Below the pieces are notes generated by a model. It was not told where the DNA came from, did not search any database, and worked only from the letters and a program-made list of their open reading frames with translations. From assembly GCF_009498215.1 (NCBI RefSeq), contig NZ_CP043498.1, forward strand, positions 1,736,001 through 1,800,000: a stretch of 64,000 nucleotides of DNA, read 5' to 3'. This DNA comes from Rhizobium grahamii (lineage in GTDB: Bacteria > Pseudomonadota > Alphaproteobacteria > Rhizobiales > Rhizobiaceae). Positions 1 to 7,520 of the stretch are shown piece after piece. The position numbers and the translations under genes were made by a program. Within the stretch, counting starts at the first letter, position 1. Each line of letters starts with the position of its first letter.

Positions 1-1
1 G

Positions 2-613
2 GAAATCGCCTCCCGTGTCCCCGCCCCCGGACTGGGACTCGATCATCTGGCAGTGCGTATCGCCGCTTTCGACGGAGTGGTGGCAAGAAGCACCCATGTC
101 AGGATCGCCTCGCCCGACTTCGGGGATCTGCTGCTCGCATTGCGCGGTGTTCCCCGGGCGATGAAGCATTGGCCTTTCGAAGCAAAGCCGCGAACGGCAC
201 GATCTCAGGTGGCCGTGTGGCATATCGAAAACGAGTACCATGTCCAGGCTTTGCTGTGGACAATACTCGCGCCAATTTTCCCGGATCTCGAAGACGAAGA
301 AAATCTCCCGTCGGTGGGGCACAAGCGCCCGAGGGTCGATCTCGCCGTGCCATCGCTTCGCACCATCATCGAGGTGAAATTCATGCGCGGCGGTTCGCAG
401 TCTGACTTCGCCAAGGTCATCGACGAAGTCGCGGCCGACGCCTCTCTCTACCTGAGCGCCGCAACAGGATTCGACCGTATAGTGGCATTCGTCTGGGACG
501 ATTCCGCGCATACCGAACAGCATCACGAACTTCAGTCCGGCCTCGAGAAAATCAGGGGCATCGCCGCGGCCGTGGTCGTGCCACGCCCCGGCCGAATGGC
601 GCGAGGAAGCTAA
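2..613 (+). CDS. PD-(D/E)XK nuclease-like protein, 5' end cut by window
   Basis: The reading frame is open to the left edge, so the gene probably begins upstream; the first in-window start is a GTG at 53. Numbered from that GTG, the protein has a Glu-rich helix near residues 58-64, then D96 followed eleven residues later by E107-V-K109. This D-x(n)-E-x-K signature in a strand-strand context is the core of PD-(D/E)XK nucleases. Many members of that superfamily are restriction or antiphage nucleases, but no specific family is recognised here. It lies 90 bp upstream of a HEPN/RES gene and shares its strand, so co-transcription is plausible. The missing N-terminus may carry a partner or DNA-binding domain. 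Nuclease fold: fairly confident; biological role: inference from neighbours. Confidence 0.6.
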   Translation, partial: EIASRVPAPGLGLDHLAVRIAAFDGVVARSTHVRIASPDFGDLLLALRGVPRAMKHWPFEAKPRTARSQVAVWHIENEYHVQALLWTILAPIFPDLEDEENLPSVGHKRPRVDLAVPSLRTIIEVKFMRGGSQSDFAKVIDEVAADASLYLSAATGFDRIVAFVWDDSAHTEQHHELQSGLEKIRGIAAAVVVPRPGRMARGS

Positions 614-704
614 ACTTGACGATCCGACCTGTGGTCATCCGCTGGCTCATGGTCACGACCGAACGCTTGTCATCCGTTTCTTCAATCCTGAATGAGGTCC
701 ATCC

Positions 705-2012
705 TTGACCCTTTTGTGTCCGCGCTGCTTCTCCAATAAGGGGCTCCAGCAGCGCCTCGTTGAGATCCGACCCAACTTTCCGGATGATCGCTGCACGTTC
801 CATCCCAACCTGAAGGGAATTCCTGTCAAGGCAGTCGCCGAGATCATAGACGAGGTCTTCCGCAACAACTACAGCCTCGGCCGCTACAACTCGTTCTACG
901 ACGAGCAAGACGGCGAAGACCTGCAGGGCGTGCTGTACGGGTTGACGGGCGCTGATCTCGACGGCGTCGTCTCTGCAATTGCAGACCAGTTGATCGAAGA
1001 CGATCCTTACTGGGCACCCGACGGAGAGGATCCATTCTATTCCAGTGAGGTCGCGTACCAACGCACCTACGACGCATTCAACGGGCACAGCTATCTATGG
1101 GACGAGTTCTGCCAAAGCATCGTGCACGGGCAGCGCTTCTTCAATTCGAAAGCCAAGGAACTGCTCTTCAAGATTTTCGACCGTGTACACCTGCAGCGGG
1201 ACCTCCAGCGAGCCAACCCGGTGTACGCCATCCAGCCCGGATCGGAACAGGCAACTGTATACCGCGTGAGAAATGTCGGCGACCCCGAGGCTCGCAAGCA
1301 AATCAGGGAAGACATCCCCGCAAACATGGGGCCACCGCCCTCTCGGCTTCGTCGTCCGGGTCGAATGAACCCTTCTGGCATTGGAGCGCTCTACGCCGGC
1401 TTTGACCTCGAAACCTGCATCGCGGAGATGCGTCCGACTGTAGGGGACGTGATCGTATCGGCGCAGTTCGACATCATCGAACCGTTGTGGGTTCTCGACA
1501 CGACGCGCTTTTCGGGAGGCTTCAAGGAGCCAAACCTCTTCTCCAAGGATCATATCAGGCGCACAGCGCAGTGGCGTTTCATGCAGCGCTTCATGGTCGA
1601 GATTGCCCGCCCGATCTCCCGGAACGATGAGCACCTGGACTACATTCCCACTCAAGCAGTCGCCGAGTATCTGCTCAACCACCACGACTTTCACGTTAAC
1701 GGCTCCAAACACCGTATCGAAGCGATCATCTATCGGTCAGCACAACGCCCGGAAGGCAAGAACATTGTAATTCTCGGAGAGGCCTGCGCCATCGAAGCCA
1801 TGCCAGTTCAAGCCAAAGCGAAAACGACATCCTACGGGGAGCCCTTCGACGGTCTTCTCTCGTCTCTGCCCCGCTTCCGTTCCCCGAGCATTGCGCCGCG
1901 CATGCGGTTCAAGGACGGAAGCGTTGGGGATCACAAGGTGCAGAGCGCGACATTCCACTCTGTTCCCCATGAAGAATATTACCATGGAGATGATGAAGAC
2001 GCACCCTTCTGA
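705..2012 (+). CDS. HEPN/RES N-terminal and RES domain protein (predicted NAD+-degrading toxin-like)
   Basis: A 435-residue protein. The N-terminus has a CPRC pair (residues 5-8) with C30 and H33, resembling the zinc-knuckle start of HEPN/RES N-terminal domains. A helical HEPN-like region covers roughly residues 40-170. A RES domain spans about 183-360: YRVR at 186-189, GRMNP at 219-223, ALY at 228-230, E241, and a PTQAVAEYL stretch at 316-324. RES proteins of the MbcT/ParT type consume or transfer NAD+. The start is a TTG at 705 because an in-frame TGA stands at 693-695; the Cys pair supports this N-terminus. No cognate Xre-RES antitoxin gene is adjacent, so it may act as a stand-alone or system-bound effector rather than a classical toxin-antitoxin pair. 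It sits between a nuclease and a TIR gene. Confidence 0.75.
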   Translation: MTLLCPRCFSNKGLQQRLVEIRPNFPDDRCTFHPNLKGIPVKAVAEIIDEVFRNNYSLGRYNSFYDEQDGEDLQGVLYGLTGADLDGVVSAIADQLIEDDPYWAPDGEDPFYSSEVAYQRTYDAFNGHSYLWDEFCQSIVHGQRFFNSKAKELLFKIFDRVHLQRDLQRANPVYAIQPGSEQATVYRVRNVGDPEARKQIREDIPANMGPPPSRLRRPGRMNPSGIGALYAGFDLETCIAEMRPTVGDVIVSAQFDIIEPLWVLDTTRFSGGFKEPNLFSKDHIRRTAQWRFMQRFMVEIARPISRNDEHLDYIPTQAVAEYLLNHHDFHVNGSKHRIEAIIYRSAQRPEGKNIVILGEACAIEAMPVQAKAKTTSYGEPFDGLLSSLPRFRSPSIAPRMRFKDGSVGDHKVQSATFHSVPHEEYYHGDDEDAPF

Positions 2013-2194
2013 AACGGCGGCTCTAGGCGGTTACCACTCGAGTTCGTAGACAGCGGCGCTATCCTCGATTTTGCACAGCCCCTTGTAGGAAGCGTGGCTC
2101 ACCTCGCCAGGGAAGTCCAAGGTCTCCCATCAGACTATCGCTTGTCGAATCGCGGAGGTGGCGGATAGATGGATTCCACTTACGGAGTAGGAAA

Positions 2195-3232
2195 ATGGCA
2201 GACATCTTCATCAGCCACGCCGTTGCGGACAAGGCTCTCGCCGAGAAGCTCGTCACCTTCCTGAAGGAGGCAATTGGTGTGCCCTCTAATGCCATTTTCT
2301 GCTCGAGCGTGGATGGGCATGGAATCCCTCTTGGTGACGACTTCAACAAATACATGAAGGATCAGATTCAGAAGCCCAAGTTAGTCATTCTTCTCATGAC
2401 GCCCCGTTACATGGAGAGCTGGTTCTGCCTGATGGAGGTGGGAGCAGCATGGGCGATTTCGCTTAACCCACTTCCGATCGTGGTCCCTCCGGTGCAGTTC
2501 AACGTGATCGCCAGCACGCTCGGGTTGAAGCAGGGCTGGAAGATCGACGACCACGCAAAGCTCATTGATCTACGGGCGAAAATAAAGGAGACGGGCATCG
2601 TCCTGGAGCCCCGTTCCGAACACGATTGGGAGAGGAAGCGCACTGCTTGGAAAGCTGACCTCGGCAGACTCCTCAAGAGCATCGCCAAGCCGACGAGTGT
2701 CACCGCCGCAGACCACGAGTCCGTCAAGCAGGAGTTGGAGGAACTTCGGCAGCAGTATTCCAATCTCGAAGAAGAGTACCAGGCGGCCAACGAAACTATC
2801 GAAGAACTCAAGGCGGCGAAGGATCCGGCTGCAGTAAAGGCAATCATGCAGAAGAAGTCCGGCTTCGACGCCGAGGCGCGCTTCGATGAGCTCATCGAAA
2901 ACGTTTCAAGAGCGCGGCCCAAGATTTCGATCTGGTTCTATAGGAGCAACGTGCTGATGGATCGCTATGGTAAGGCAGCTACAATCGACCCCCGAGACCA
3001 GCAGCAAAAGGCAGACATGGAAGCCGCCATCCAATACAACTTGGCCGATCCCGATGTGCCACATGATTTCCTCTGGAAAGGCACCAAGCTGAAGCGAGTA
3101 GCGAGTGCCATGAAGGAGCTGGAGGAATTCCTAGAGAGTCCGGAAGCCCAAGAATTCGTGAAGAGCAAGGAGGCACAAGGCATCTCGATGGAGCCCGACG
3201 ACCTCGATTTCTGGGAGCAGCATATTTCGTAG
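2195..3232 (+). CDS. TIR-domain protein with coiled coil (predicted NADase effector)
   Basis: A 345-residue protein starting with the beta-strand and box-1 pattern of TIR domains (DIFISHA, residues 3-9). It continues to YMESWFCLMEVG (72-83), where E81 occupies the position of the catalytic glutamate of TIR NADases. The TIR domain covers about residues 1-140. A heptad-rich coiled coil runs from about 175 to 222, and the C-terminal 120 residues match nothing I recognise. TIR effectors of bacterial defence cleave NAD+ or make cyclic-ADPR signals; the C-terminal part could be the sensor. The ATG at 2195 is preceded by GGAGTAGG at good spacing. It follows the RES gene by 182 bp on the same strand. 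TIR assignment is firm; defence role is inferred. Confidence 0.85.
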   Translation: MADIFISHAVADKALAEKLVTFLKEAIGVPSNAIFCSSVDGHGIPLGDDFNKYMKDQIQKPKLVILLMTPRYMESWFCLMEVGAAWAISLNPLPIVVPPVQFNVIASTLGLKQGWKIDDHAKLIDLRAKIKETGIVLEPRSEHDWERKRTAWKADLGRLLKSIAKPTSVTAADHESVKQELEELRQQYSNLEEEYQAANETIEELKAAKDPAAVKAIMQKKSGFDAEARFDELIENVSRARPKISIWFYRSNVLMDRYGKAATIDPRDQQQKADMEAAIQYNLADPDVPHDFLWKGTKLKRVASAMKELEEFLESPEAQEFVKSKEAQGISMEPDDLDFWEQHIS

Positions 3233-3484
3233 AGCACAGCTCGGAGCGACAGAAGCAACGAAGAGCATGGACAGATGGATTCAATCAAAGAGAACTGGCT
3301 CGACATGAAAACTTAGGTTGTTGGTGTTCATGATATGGTTTTCACAATCATCGATACTACTTGTATCGGTAAGGCTACCGACGGAGGCTGCCGCACTGAG
3401 TCCTATAGCAAGTACCGCTATGAACGCCCGGATCGATCCGGCGCGCAAGGGCCGGATCGATCGACCCAGGCCAAAGGAAATTGG
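3233..3484. other. Intergenic region between convergent genes
   Basis: No convincing gene. It contains two copies of CCGGATCGATC in direct orientation around 3427-3460, each built on a GGATCGATC palindrome, which may help terminate transcription of the two converging units. Confidence 0.4.
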
Positions 3485-3679
3485 CTAATCCTGCTCTTTA
3501 CGCCACCTCTTAAGGGTTTCTCTGCGCTTGCCTTGGCCGACGACTTTGCGCCCGACCATGGTGGACCCGAATCCTGCTTTCGACGGTGCCTCTCCAATCG
3601 TTTCTATGCCCTTCTCCGATTTCTTGATCGGGCCGACGTTGCCAGGTTTGCCCTCATTGTTCTTTTCATCGCGTGACAT
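3485..3679 (-). CDS. Small basic hydrophilic protein of unknown function
   Basis: A 64-residue protein rich in Lys, Arg, Gly and Glu, with no membrane segment and a strongly basic C-terminus (KRRETLKRWRKEQD). I do not recognise a family. The ATG at 3679 is chosen over a longer frame because the mRNA strand has GTGAGGG six bases before it. It lies about 90 bp downstream of the AAA+ protease gene on the same strand, so it is probably the last gene of that operon. It could be a substrate, adaptor or inhibitor of the protease, but nothing in the sequence proves this. A chance reading frame is possible, although the ribosome site and composition argue for a real gene. Confidence 0.45.
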   Translation of the reverse strand: MSRDEKNNEGKPGNVGPIKKSEKGIETIGEAPSKAGFGSTMVGRKVVGQGKRRETLKRWRKEQD

Positions 3680-3771
3680 ATGGCCCTCACACAGGCTTGC
3701 GTGCAAACTCACCAAGGGGAGAGCCAGGTCCCCCAGCGGTCAAGGTGAAACAGCCTCTCTGGCGGTTCAGC

Positions 3772-5643
3772 TTATGCCGCCTCCGCCACTCCACTGCGCT
3801 CAATCTTCATGATGCGATGGGTCACCACATCGGCTGCCAGCGCAAGGATTCGATCGCGTCCGTCCATCATCATTGAAAGTACGCGCTCGTACTCCTCGTC
3901 GAGAATTTGCGAGACCTCGACTTCCAGTCGTTCGGGCAACGGCTTGCTGGCGAGTTCCTTGACGGTGCCCATGAAGACAGGCGTCTTGCCCAAACCGTAA
4001 GATCCGATCATCCGCCGAGCGACAGCGGTTGCTCGTTCGATGTCGCTGCCAATCGTGCCGCCAGAGCCGATGGACGGGTCTCCAAACACCGCAACCTCCG
4101 CAGCCATCCCGGAAAGACTCACCGCTATTCGGTTGCGCAAAGTCGTAGTGGTTGGGAAATAATCCGGGACCAGATCGAATGTCGTCTTCCCACCAAGGAA
4201 TCCGTCCAAGCTAGGATCGAAACTGTCCTTGATCTCGATTGTCGCACTGGCCGCATGTCCGAGCGCTAGTGCAGCCAGCGCATGCCCGACCTCGTGGGCC
4301 GCTAGCCTGAGCAACTGCTGGGACGTATAGAGCAGCTTTTCCGGAAGCTGAGCTTCCAGATCGCTTAGCTCAATGTCTCGACCTTCATTCCTTGCCGCGT
4401 TTAGTGCTTTCCCAACCAAGCGTTCAAGATCTGCACCGGCCTTCCCGTCGAGTTCCTCTGCAATATCAATCAAGGATTCGAGCGGCAGTGAGCCCCCAGC
4501 ATGGTGGTTCAGGATCTTTGCCCTCGTCAGCCTATCCGGTAGCGAAAGCTCGAAGTGATCGTCGATCCTTCCGGCCCGCAAAATCGCCGGGTCAATCCAA
4601 TCAGGATAGTTCGTGGCACCCACCACGACGATGCCTTCCCCTAGGCCTGACAGGAGGGTCAGGAAATCTGTCACGACGACCTGCCAATACTGATCGCCAT
4701 GATGGCCTGACGGTCGCGACAGTCTGGTGCCAATCGCGTCAATTTCGTCGATAAAAAGGACGGCCCCCTTTCCATCATTCACGTCGTCGAAAGTCTTTCG
4801 CATGGCCGCCAACATGTCGTCCAGCGTGCCTGTCGATTGCCAGGCGCCGACCGTTGTGGAAACCAGCCTCATCCCAAGGGCGGTCGCAAGTGCGGAAGCG
4901 AATAGAGTCTTGCCTGTCCCGGGCAGTCCCGAAACTAGAACGCTGGCCCGGGCGAGCTTCCATTCCAATGTCCGTTGACGCCAGCGCGATACATTCTCGA
5001 CCAAGTCCCTGGCCCAAGGCTTGACCTCGTCGTAGCCAGGCAATTCGAAAAGACTGGGACCAACCGAGCCCAACCTCTCGAAATCGTCAATTTCTTGAAT
5101 CCCATCTTCGTCGAAACTCGGTTTCAGAACCGCCGCAAGGACAACATTTTGGGGACGATTGACTACCCCTGACAGGACGACGTCTGACAACGGCGCCTTC
5201 CCCGAAATGCGCCGGGCAGCGTTGATGTGCTGCGCCGTTGGCGGCTCGACGAACAAGACAGCCATCGCCGCAAAGCGCACGTCTTTCGGAACCTCGGCAA
5301 TATCTCTTGCGATAAGAATATCGAGACCCTTGAGATCGAAAATCGATGCTGGCCTGTGTGGAGCCCCCTTTTTCCGAACCGGGTTCGCCAGGCGCACCCG
5401 GATATCCTTGTCGACCCAGTCATCGGCCCATCGATCGCGTAGGGTGCCCAGAATTGCTAATGCGGCGGCCTCGTACTCCTCAGTGCGATATCCTGGGGGA
5501 ACAACGAAGACGAGGAAGCCACTGACGCCATACCGTAATCGGCCGATCGCTTTCGTAGCACGAACCAAACCACAGCCAGCTAGGAACATGCCTGAATCCT
5601 TTGAAAGCTTTTGGTTTCGGGTCTTGGCGTCGACGAACTGCAT
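3772..5643 (-). CDS. Soluble FtsH-like AAA+ ATPase/zinc metalloprotease
   Basis: A 623-residue protein with three parts. Residues 1-190 form an unrecognised N-terminal domain. An AAA+ module covers about 195-420: Walker A GLPGTGKT at 239-246, Walker B VLFIDE at 295-300, GATN sensor near 342-345, and an arginine-finger segment AGRID at 357-361. An M41-like peptidase domain follows, with HEVGH at 450-454 and the likely third zinc ligand D534 in SDIERATAVARRM. This matches the arrangement of FtsH, but no transmembrane segment or periplasmic loop is present, so the enzyme should be cytosolic. The start codon lies two bases beyond the stop of the preceding small gene, so they are one operon. A divergent XRE regulator suggests tight control. 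A defence or stress role is inference; the ATPase-protease call is firm. Confidence 0.85.
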   Translation of the reverse strand: MQFVDAKTRNQKLSKDSGMFLAGCGLVRATKAIGRLRYGVSGFLVFVVPPGYRTEEYEAAALAILGTLRDRWADDWVDKDIRVRLANPVRKKGAPHRPASIFDLKGLDILIARDIAEVPKDVRFAAMAVLFVEPPTAQHINAARRISGKAPLSDVVLSGVVNRPQNVVLAAVLKPSFDEDGIQEIDDFERLGSVGPSLFELPGYDEVKPWARDLVENVSRWRQRTLEWKLARASVLVSGLPGTGKTLFASALATALGMRLVSTTVGAWQSTGTLDDMLAAMRKTFDDVNDGKGAVLFIDEIDAIGTRLSRPSGHHGDQYWQVVVTDFLTLLSGLGEGIVVVGATNYPDWIDPAILRAGRIDDHFELSLPDRLTRAKILNHHAGGSLPLESLIDIAEELDGKAGADLERLVGKALNAARNEGRDIELSDLEAQLPEKLLYTSQQLLRLAAHEVGHALAALALGHAASATIEIKDSFDPSLDGFLGGKTTFDLVPDYFPTTTTLRNRIAVSLSGMAAEVAVFGDPSIGSGGTIGSDIERATAVARRMIGSYGLGKTPVFMGTVKELASKPLPERLEVEVSQILDEEYERVLSMMMDGRDRILALAADVVTHRIMKIERSGVAEAA

Positions 5644-5644
5644 T

Positions 5645-5947
5645 TCAGTTCCCCCTGCCCCGAGCGCGCCCGGCCAGGCGATACCAACGGTTCATCGTCC
5701 TCGCGATGCCACGTTCCGCGTCCAGGAAGAACAGTTGGCTTGTCACGATCTCCTTGCCCTCCCGTAGACGTGGATGGCCGCTAACGATCCCCGAAAGCGC
5801 GTATGCATGTCCGACAACTGCTTTGTAGCCGTCAAGCAGCGGCGCATTGGCAATATCAATCATTTCGAATTCACCTGCGTTCGCCCGGTGAATGTCCTCG
5901 AGCAGGCGCTCGGTCGTTTGGCTATCTATCCATTGAAAGGTGTTCAC
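5645..5947 (-). CDS. Small protein of unknown function co-transcribed with the AAA+ protease
   Basis: About 100 residues from a GTG at 5947, chosen because CAGGGAAAG precedes it at seven bases. A longer frame would begin with a TTG at 6055 that is itself part of a TTGACA promoter-like hexamer, so the shorter form is preferred. The C-terminal half ends in a TSQLFFLD...ARTMNRWYRLAG pattern that resembles small rhizobial hypothetical proteins (possibly the DUF6634 type; recalled, not verified). There is no membrane segment. Its stop codon almost touches the start of the protease gene, which implies translational coupling. It may be an adaptor or substrate-recognition partner of the protease; this is inference. 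Confidence 0.55.
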   Translation of the reverse strand: MNTFQWIDSQTTERLLEDIHRANAGEFEMIDIANAPLLDGYKAVVGHAYALSGIVSGHPRLREGKEIVTSQLFFLDAERGIARTMNRWYRLAGRARGRGN

Positions 5948-5968
5948 GCGCTTTCCCTGTCGGCTACG

Positions 5969-6055
5969 ATTCGATCTGGTAGAATCGAATATCTGATCTT
6001 CAGTAATTCGAATCTTATTTATCGCATTTATTTGCGTCGAATCAGCAATTGTCAA
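5969..6055 (-). promoter_or_regulatory. Promoter and TCGAAT operator cluster of the protease operon
   Basis: On the minus strand a TTGACA hexamer (plus 6050-6055) is followed at 17 bases by AATAAA (6027-6032), a plausible promoter reading into the protease operon. The region downstream of it carries an inverted repeat ATTCGAT (5969-5975)/ATCGAAT (5984-5990) with an 8-base spacer, a self-complementary ATTCGAAT (6006-6013) and a further TCGAAT (6037-6042). The cluster lies between the operon and the divergent XRE gene, so it is a natural binding site for that regulator. Confidence 0.5.
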
Positions 6056-6097
6056 CTATCGTTTGATTGCCGAAGGATTTGGTGACACTCAGTCCCT

Positions 6098-6367
6098 ATG
6101 AGACCGCCTTCCCGCCTCCTCACAGCCGCTCGCCTCATCGTCGGTCAAACCCAGATCGAGGTGAGCAACGATTCCGGCGTGAGCTCCAGAACGATCTACA
6201 TGGCTGAAAACGGTACGGCTGGAATTGCGAGCGTTGAGAAGCTCGTTCGGCACTACGCGAGTAAAGGCGTGACCTTTACACCCCCCACCGGGTCGACTGG
6301 TTGGGTAATTCACACGAAGTTTCTTACCCACCAGTACGATGACGAGCATCTGGCTCCTCGGCAGTAA
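6098..6367 (+). CDS. XRE-family helix-turn-helix regulator
   Basis: An 89-residue protein. Residues 7-56 fit the XRE/Cro fold: a first helix (LLTAARLIVG), then TQIEVSNDSGVSSRTIYMAENG as the helix-turn-helix, then helices ending in KLVRHYASKGV. The C-terminal 30 residues have no recognised domain. It is divergent from the protease operon across about 150 bp containing palindromic TCGAAT sites, so it most likely represses or controls that operon and itself. No ribosome site stands out before the ATG. There is no peptidase domain in the regulator itself. Confidence 0.75.
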   Translation: MRPPSRLLTAARLIVGQTQIEVSNDSGVSSRTIYMAENGTAGIASVEKLVRHYASKGVTFTPPTGSTGWVIHTKFLTHQYDDEHLAPRQ

Positions 6368-6378
6368 GCGACGGGGTC

Positions 6379-6429
6379 TCAGGTCCTGATCACCATCAGG
6401 TCACCGTTGCCCTCAGGTGACCACTCACG
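6379..6429. repeat. Three TCAGGT repeats with 17-bp period
   Basis: TCAGGT occurs at 6379, 6396 and 6413, exactly 17 bp apart. The second and third copies extend to TCAGGTCACC and TCAGGTGACC, and together they also form a GGTCACC/GGTGACC inverted repeat. They follow directly on the XRE gene. They could be iteron-like protein binding sites or a decayed tandem repeat. Confidence 0.45.
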
Positions 6430-6480
6430 CGTCTTGGCCCGGTTTCGACTAGCCTGGCTAGAATTCCGATCTTTTCGATT

Positions 6481-6647
6481 CAGAATTCCATTTCATTGGT
6501 GCGGACAAAGGCTCCGGTCGGACGACCGCGCCAAAGCCAGGTCCAAGGCACATCCTACCACGCTTCGCGATCAGCTTGGCAACCACTGGTCGGTTGGACA
6601 TAGGGCACCGCATTTCCGGACAGAATTGCATTTAGTTGGTCCGGACA
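6481..6647. repeat. Pair of imperfect 27-bp direct repeats
   Basis: Copies start at 6481 and 6621 in the same orientation, 140 bp apart. Both read cagaatt-N-cattt and end in N-cggaca; 23 of 27 positions agree. The second is flanked by a further CCGGACA. They could be ends of a small lost insertion element or regulator sites; no open reading frame is enclosed. Confidence 0.4.
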
Positions 6648-6648
6648 C

Positions 6649-6825
6649 ATGAAGAGACTCCTAGCGGCACTGAAAAAAACGATTCAGGGATACGTGAAAT
6701 CGTCAAAAGCAGCCTTAGAGCGACGTTTCGGAACCAAACAGATGGAGACATTTTGCGAAATCGCCTCGAATTTATCTGGCTCCAACTCGAAGAAACTTCA
6801 GGGAGAACAATGCGGTAATCCCTAG
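6649..6825 (+). CDS. Possible 58-residue small protein
   Basis: An ATG at 6649 opens a 58-codon frame ending with TAG at 6823-6825. The product starts MKRLLAALKKTIQGYVK and is basic and amphipathic at its N-terminus. There is no good ribosome site, and the start lies just inside the second 27-bp repeat. Nothing is recognised; it may be a chance frame in AT-rich DNA. Confidence 0.15.
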   Translation: MKRLLAALKKTIQGYVKSSKAALERRFGTKQMETFCEIASNLSGSNSKKLQGEQCGNP

Positions 6826-7027
6826 GGTGTATGAGATTTTTCGACGAAAAGATAATTTTGAACTGAGCCTATACCAACGTTGATCTATCGGCCTGTCGAC
6901 CCGCGACAGGTCCATTCAAAATCTTTGATGATATCCATAAATCCTATTCGTTTGATTGATGGACACGAAGAGCCCATATCAGTGGTCAGGTTCTTAACCG
7001 TCGTGCGAAGAGAAAAGGAAAGCCGAC

Positions 7028-7225
7028 ATGACCACCATCACCTTAAGGGAAAGCAAGGCCTCCCATTCGGAACTCTATCCGCAGATATCAAGCTATGCCC
7101 GCAAGCTGGCTCGCGCTTGGCACCAGTGGCAGGCAGCCCGCGAAATCGAATCCATGCCGTTCGACGTTCGCAAGGACATCGGTTGGCCGTCCGCTGATGA
7201 AACGGACGAGCGCAAGGCGATGTAA
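7028..7225 (+). CDS. DUF1127-like small protein
   Basis: A 65-residue protein. The central WHQWQAAREIESMPFDVRKDIGWP segment fits the DUF1127 pattern (aromatic-rich basic helix followed by a D(V/I)RKDIG-type turn). Short DUF1127 proteins of rhizobia and relatives have been linked to phosphate and central carbon metabolism and to RNA binding; the function of this longer form is not known. It is a single gene with its own terminator just downstream. The start is the first ATG, preceded by GAAAAGGAAAG. Confidence 0.7.
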   Translation: MTTITLRESKASHSELYPQISSYARKLARAWHQWQAAREIESMPFDVRKDIGWPSADETDERKAM

Positions 7226-7249
7226 TGGATGCGACATACCTCCCAGGAT

Positions 7250-7293
7250 GAAGGCGGCTGCCGGCTTCTTGCCAGCGCCGCCTTCACTATTTT
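7250..7293 (+). terminator. Rho-independent terminator after the DUF1127 gene
   Basis: Perfect 9-bp stem GAAGGCGGC (7250-7258)/GCCGCCTTC (7277-7285), followed by an AT-rich tail with a short T run. Confidence 0.65.
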
Positions 7294-7520
7294 AGCCACC
7301 CTCAATTTAATCTTGAATTTCATAGACATCTATTAGCGCCAGCAGTATCGGCGCGACAAATGTCCGCTCCGATCATCAATTGACAAACATCAAGCCTGGC
7401 AATGTCGCAAATTTACTCTTTGCGGCCGCAGATATCTATGCCAATGTCGCTTTTAGAATATCGAAGGGACGCATTCCAAGCAACGAATAGAGCATTCGCC
7501 CTCGTTTACGGATTTGCCTC

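Larger units (their letters stand above)
6368..7027. other. Gene-poor, repeat-containing right border of the accessory island
   Basis: About 660 bp without a convincing long gene. The left part has three TCAGGT repeats at a 17-bp period. The middle has two imperfect 27-bp direct repeats, and the right part (6650-7000) is clearly more AT-rich than the flanks. A CCTGTCG/CGACAGG hairpin lies at 6892-6910. The region may be a scar of past insertions at the island boundary; no transposase remnant was recognised. Confidence 0.5.

Noticed and set aside
705..3232. RES gene and TIR gene as a classical toxin-antitoxin pair
   Set aside because: Neither neighbour looks like an Xre/MbcA-type antitoxin, and the TIR protein is itself a likely effector.
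6636..6818. 60-residue frame in the gene-poor border region
   Set aside because: No ribosome site, starts within a repeat and overlaps another small frame; likely chance.
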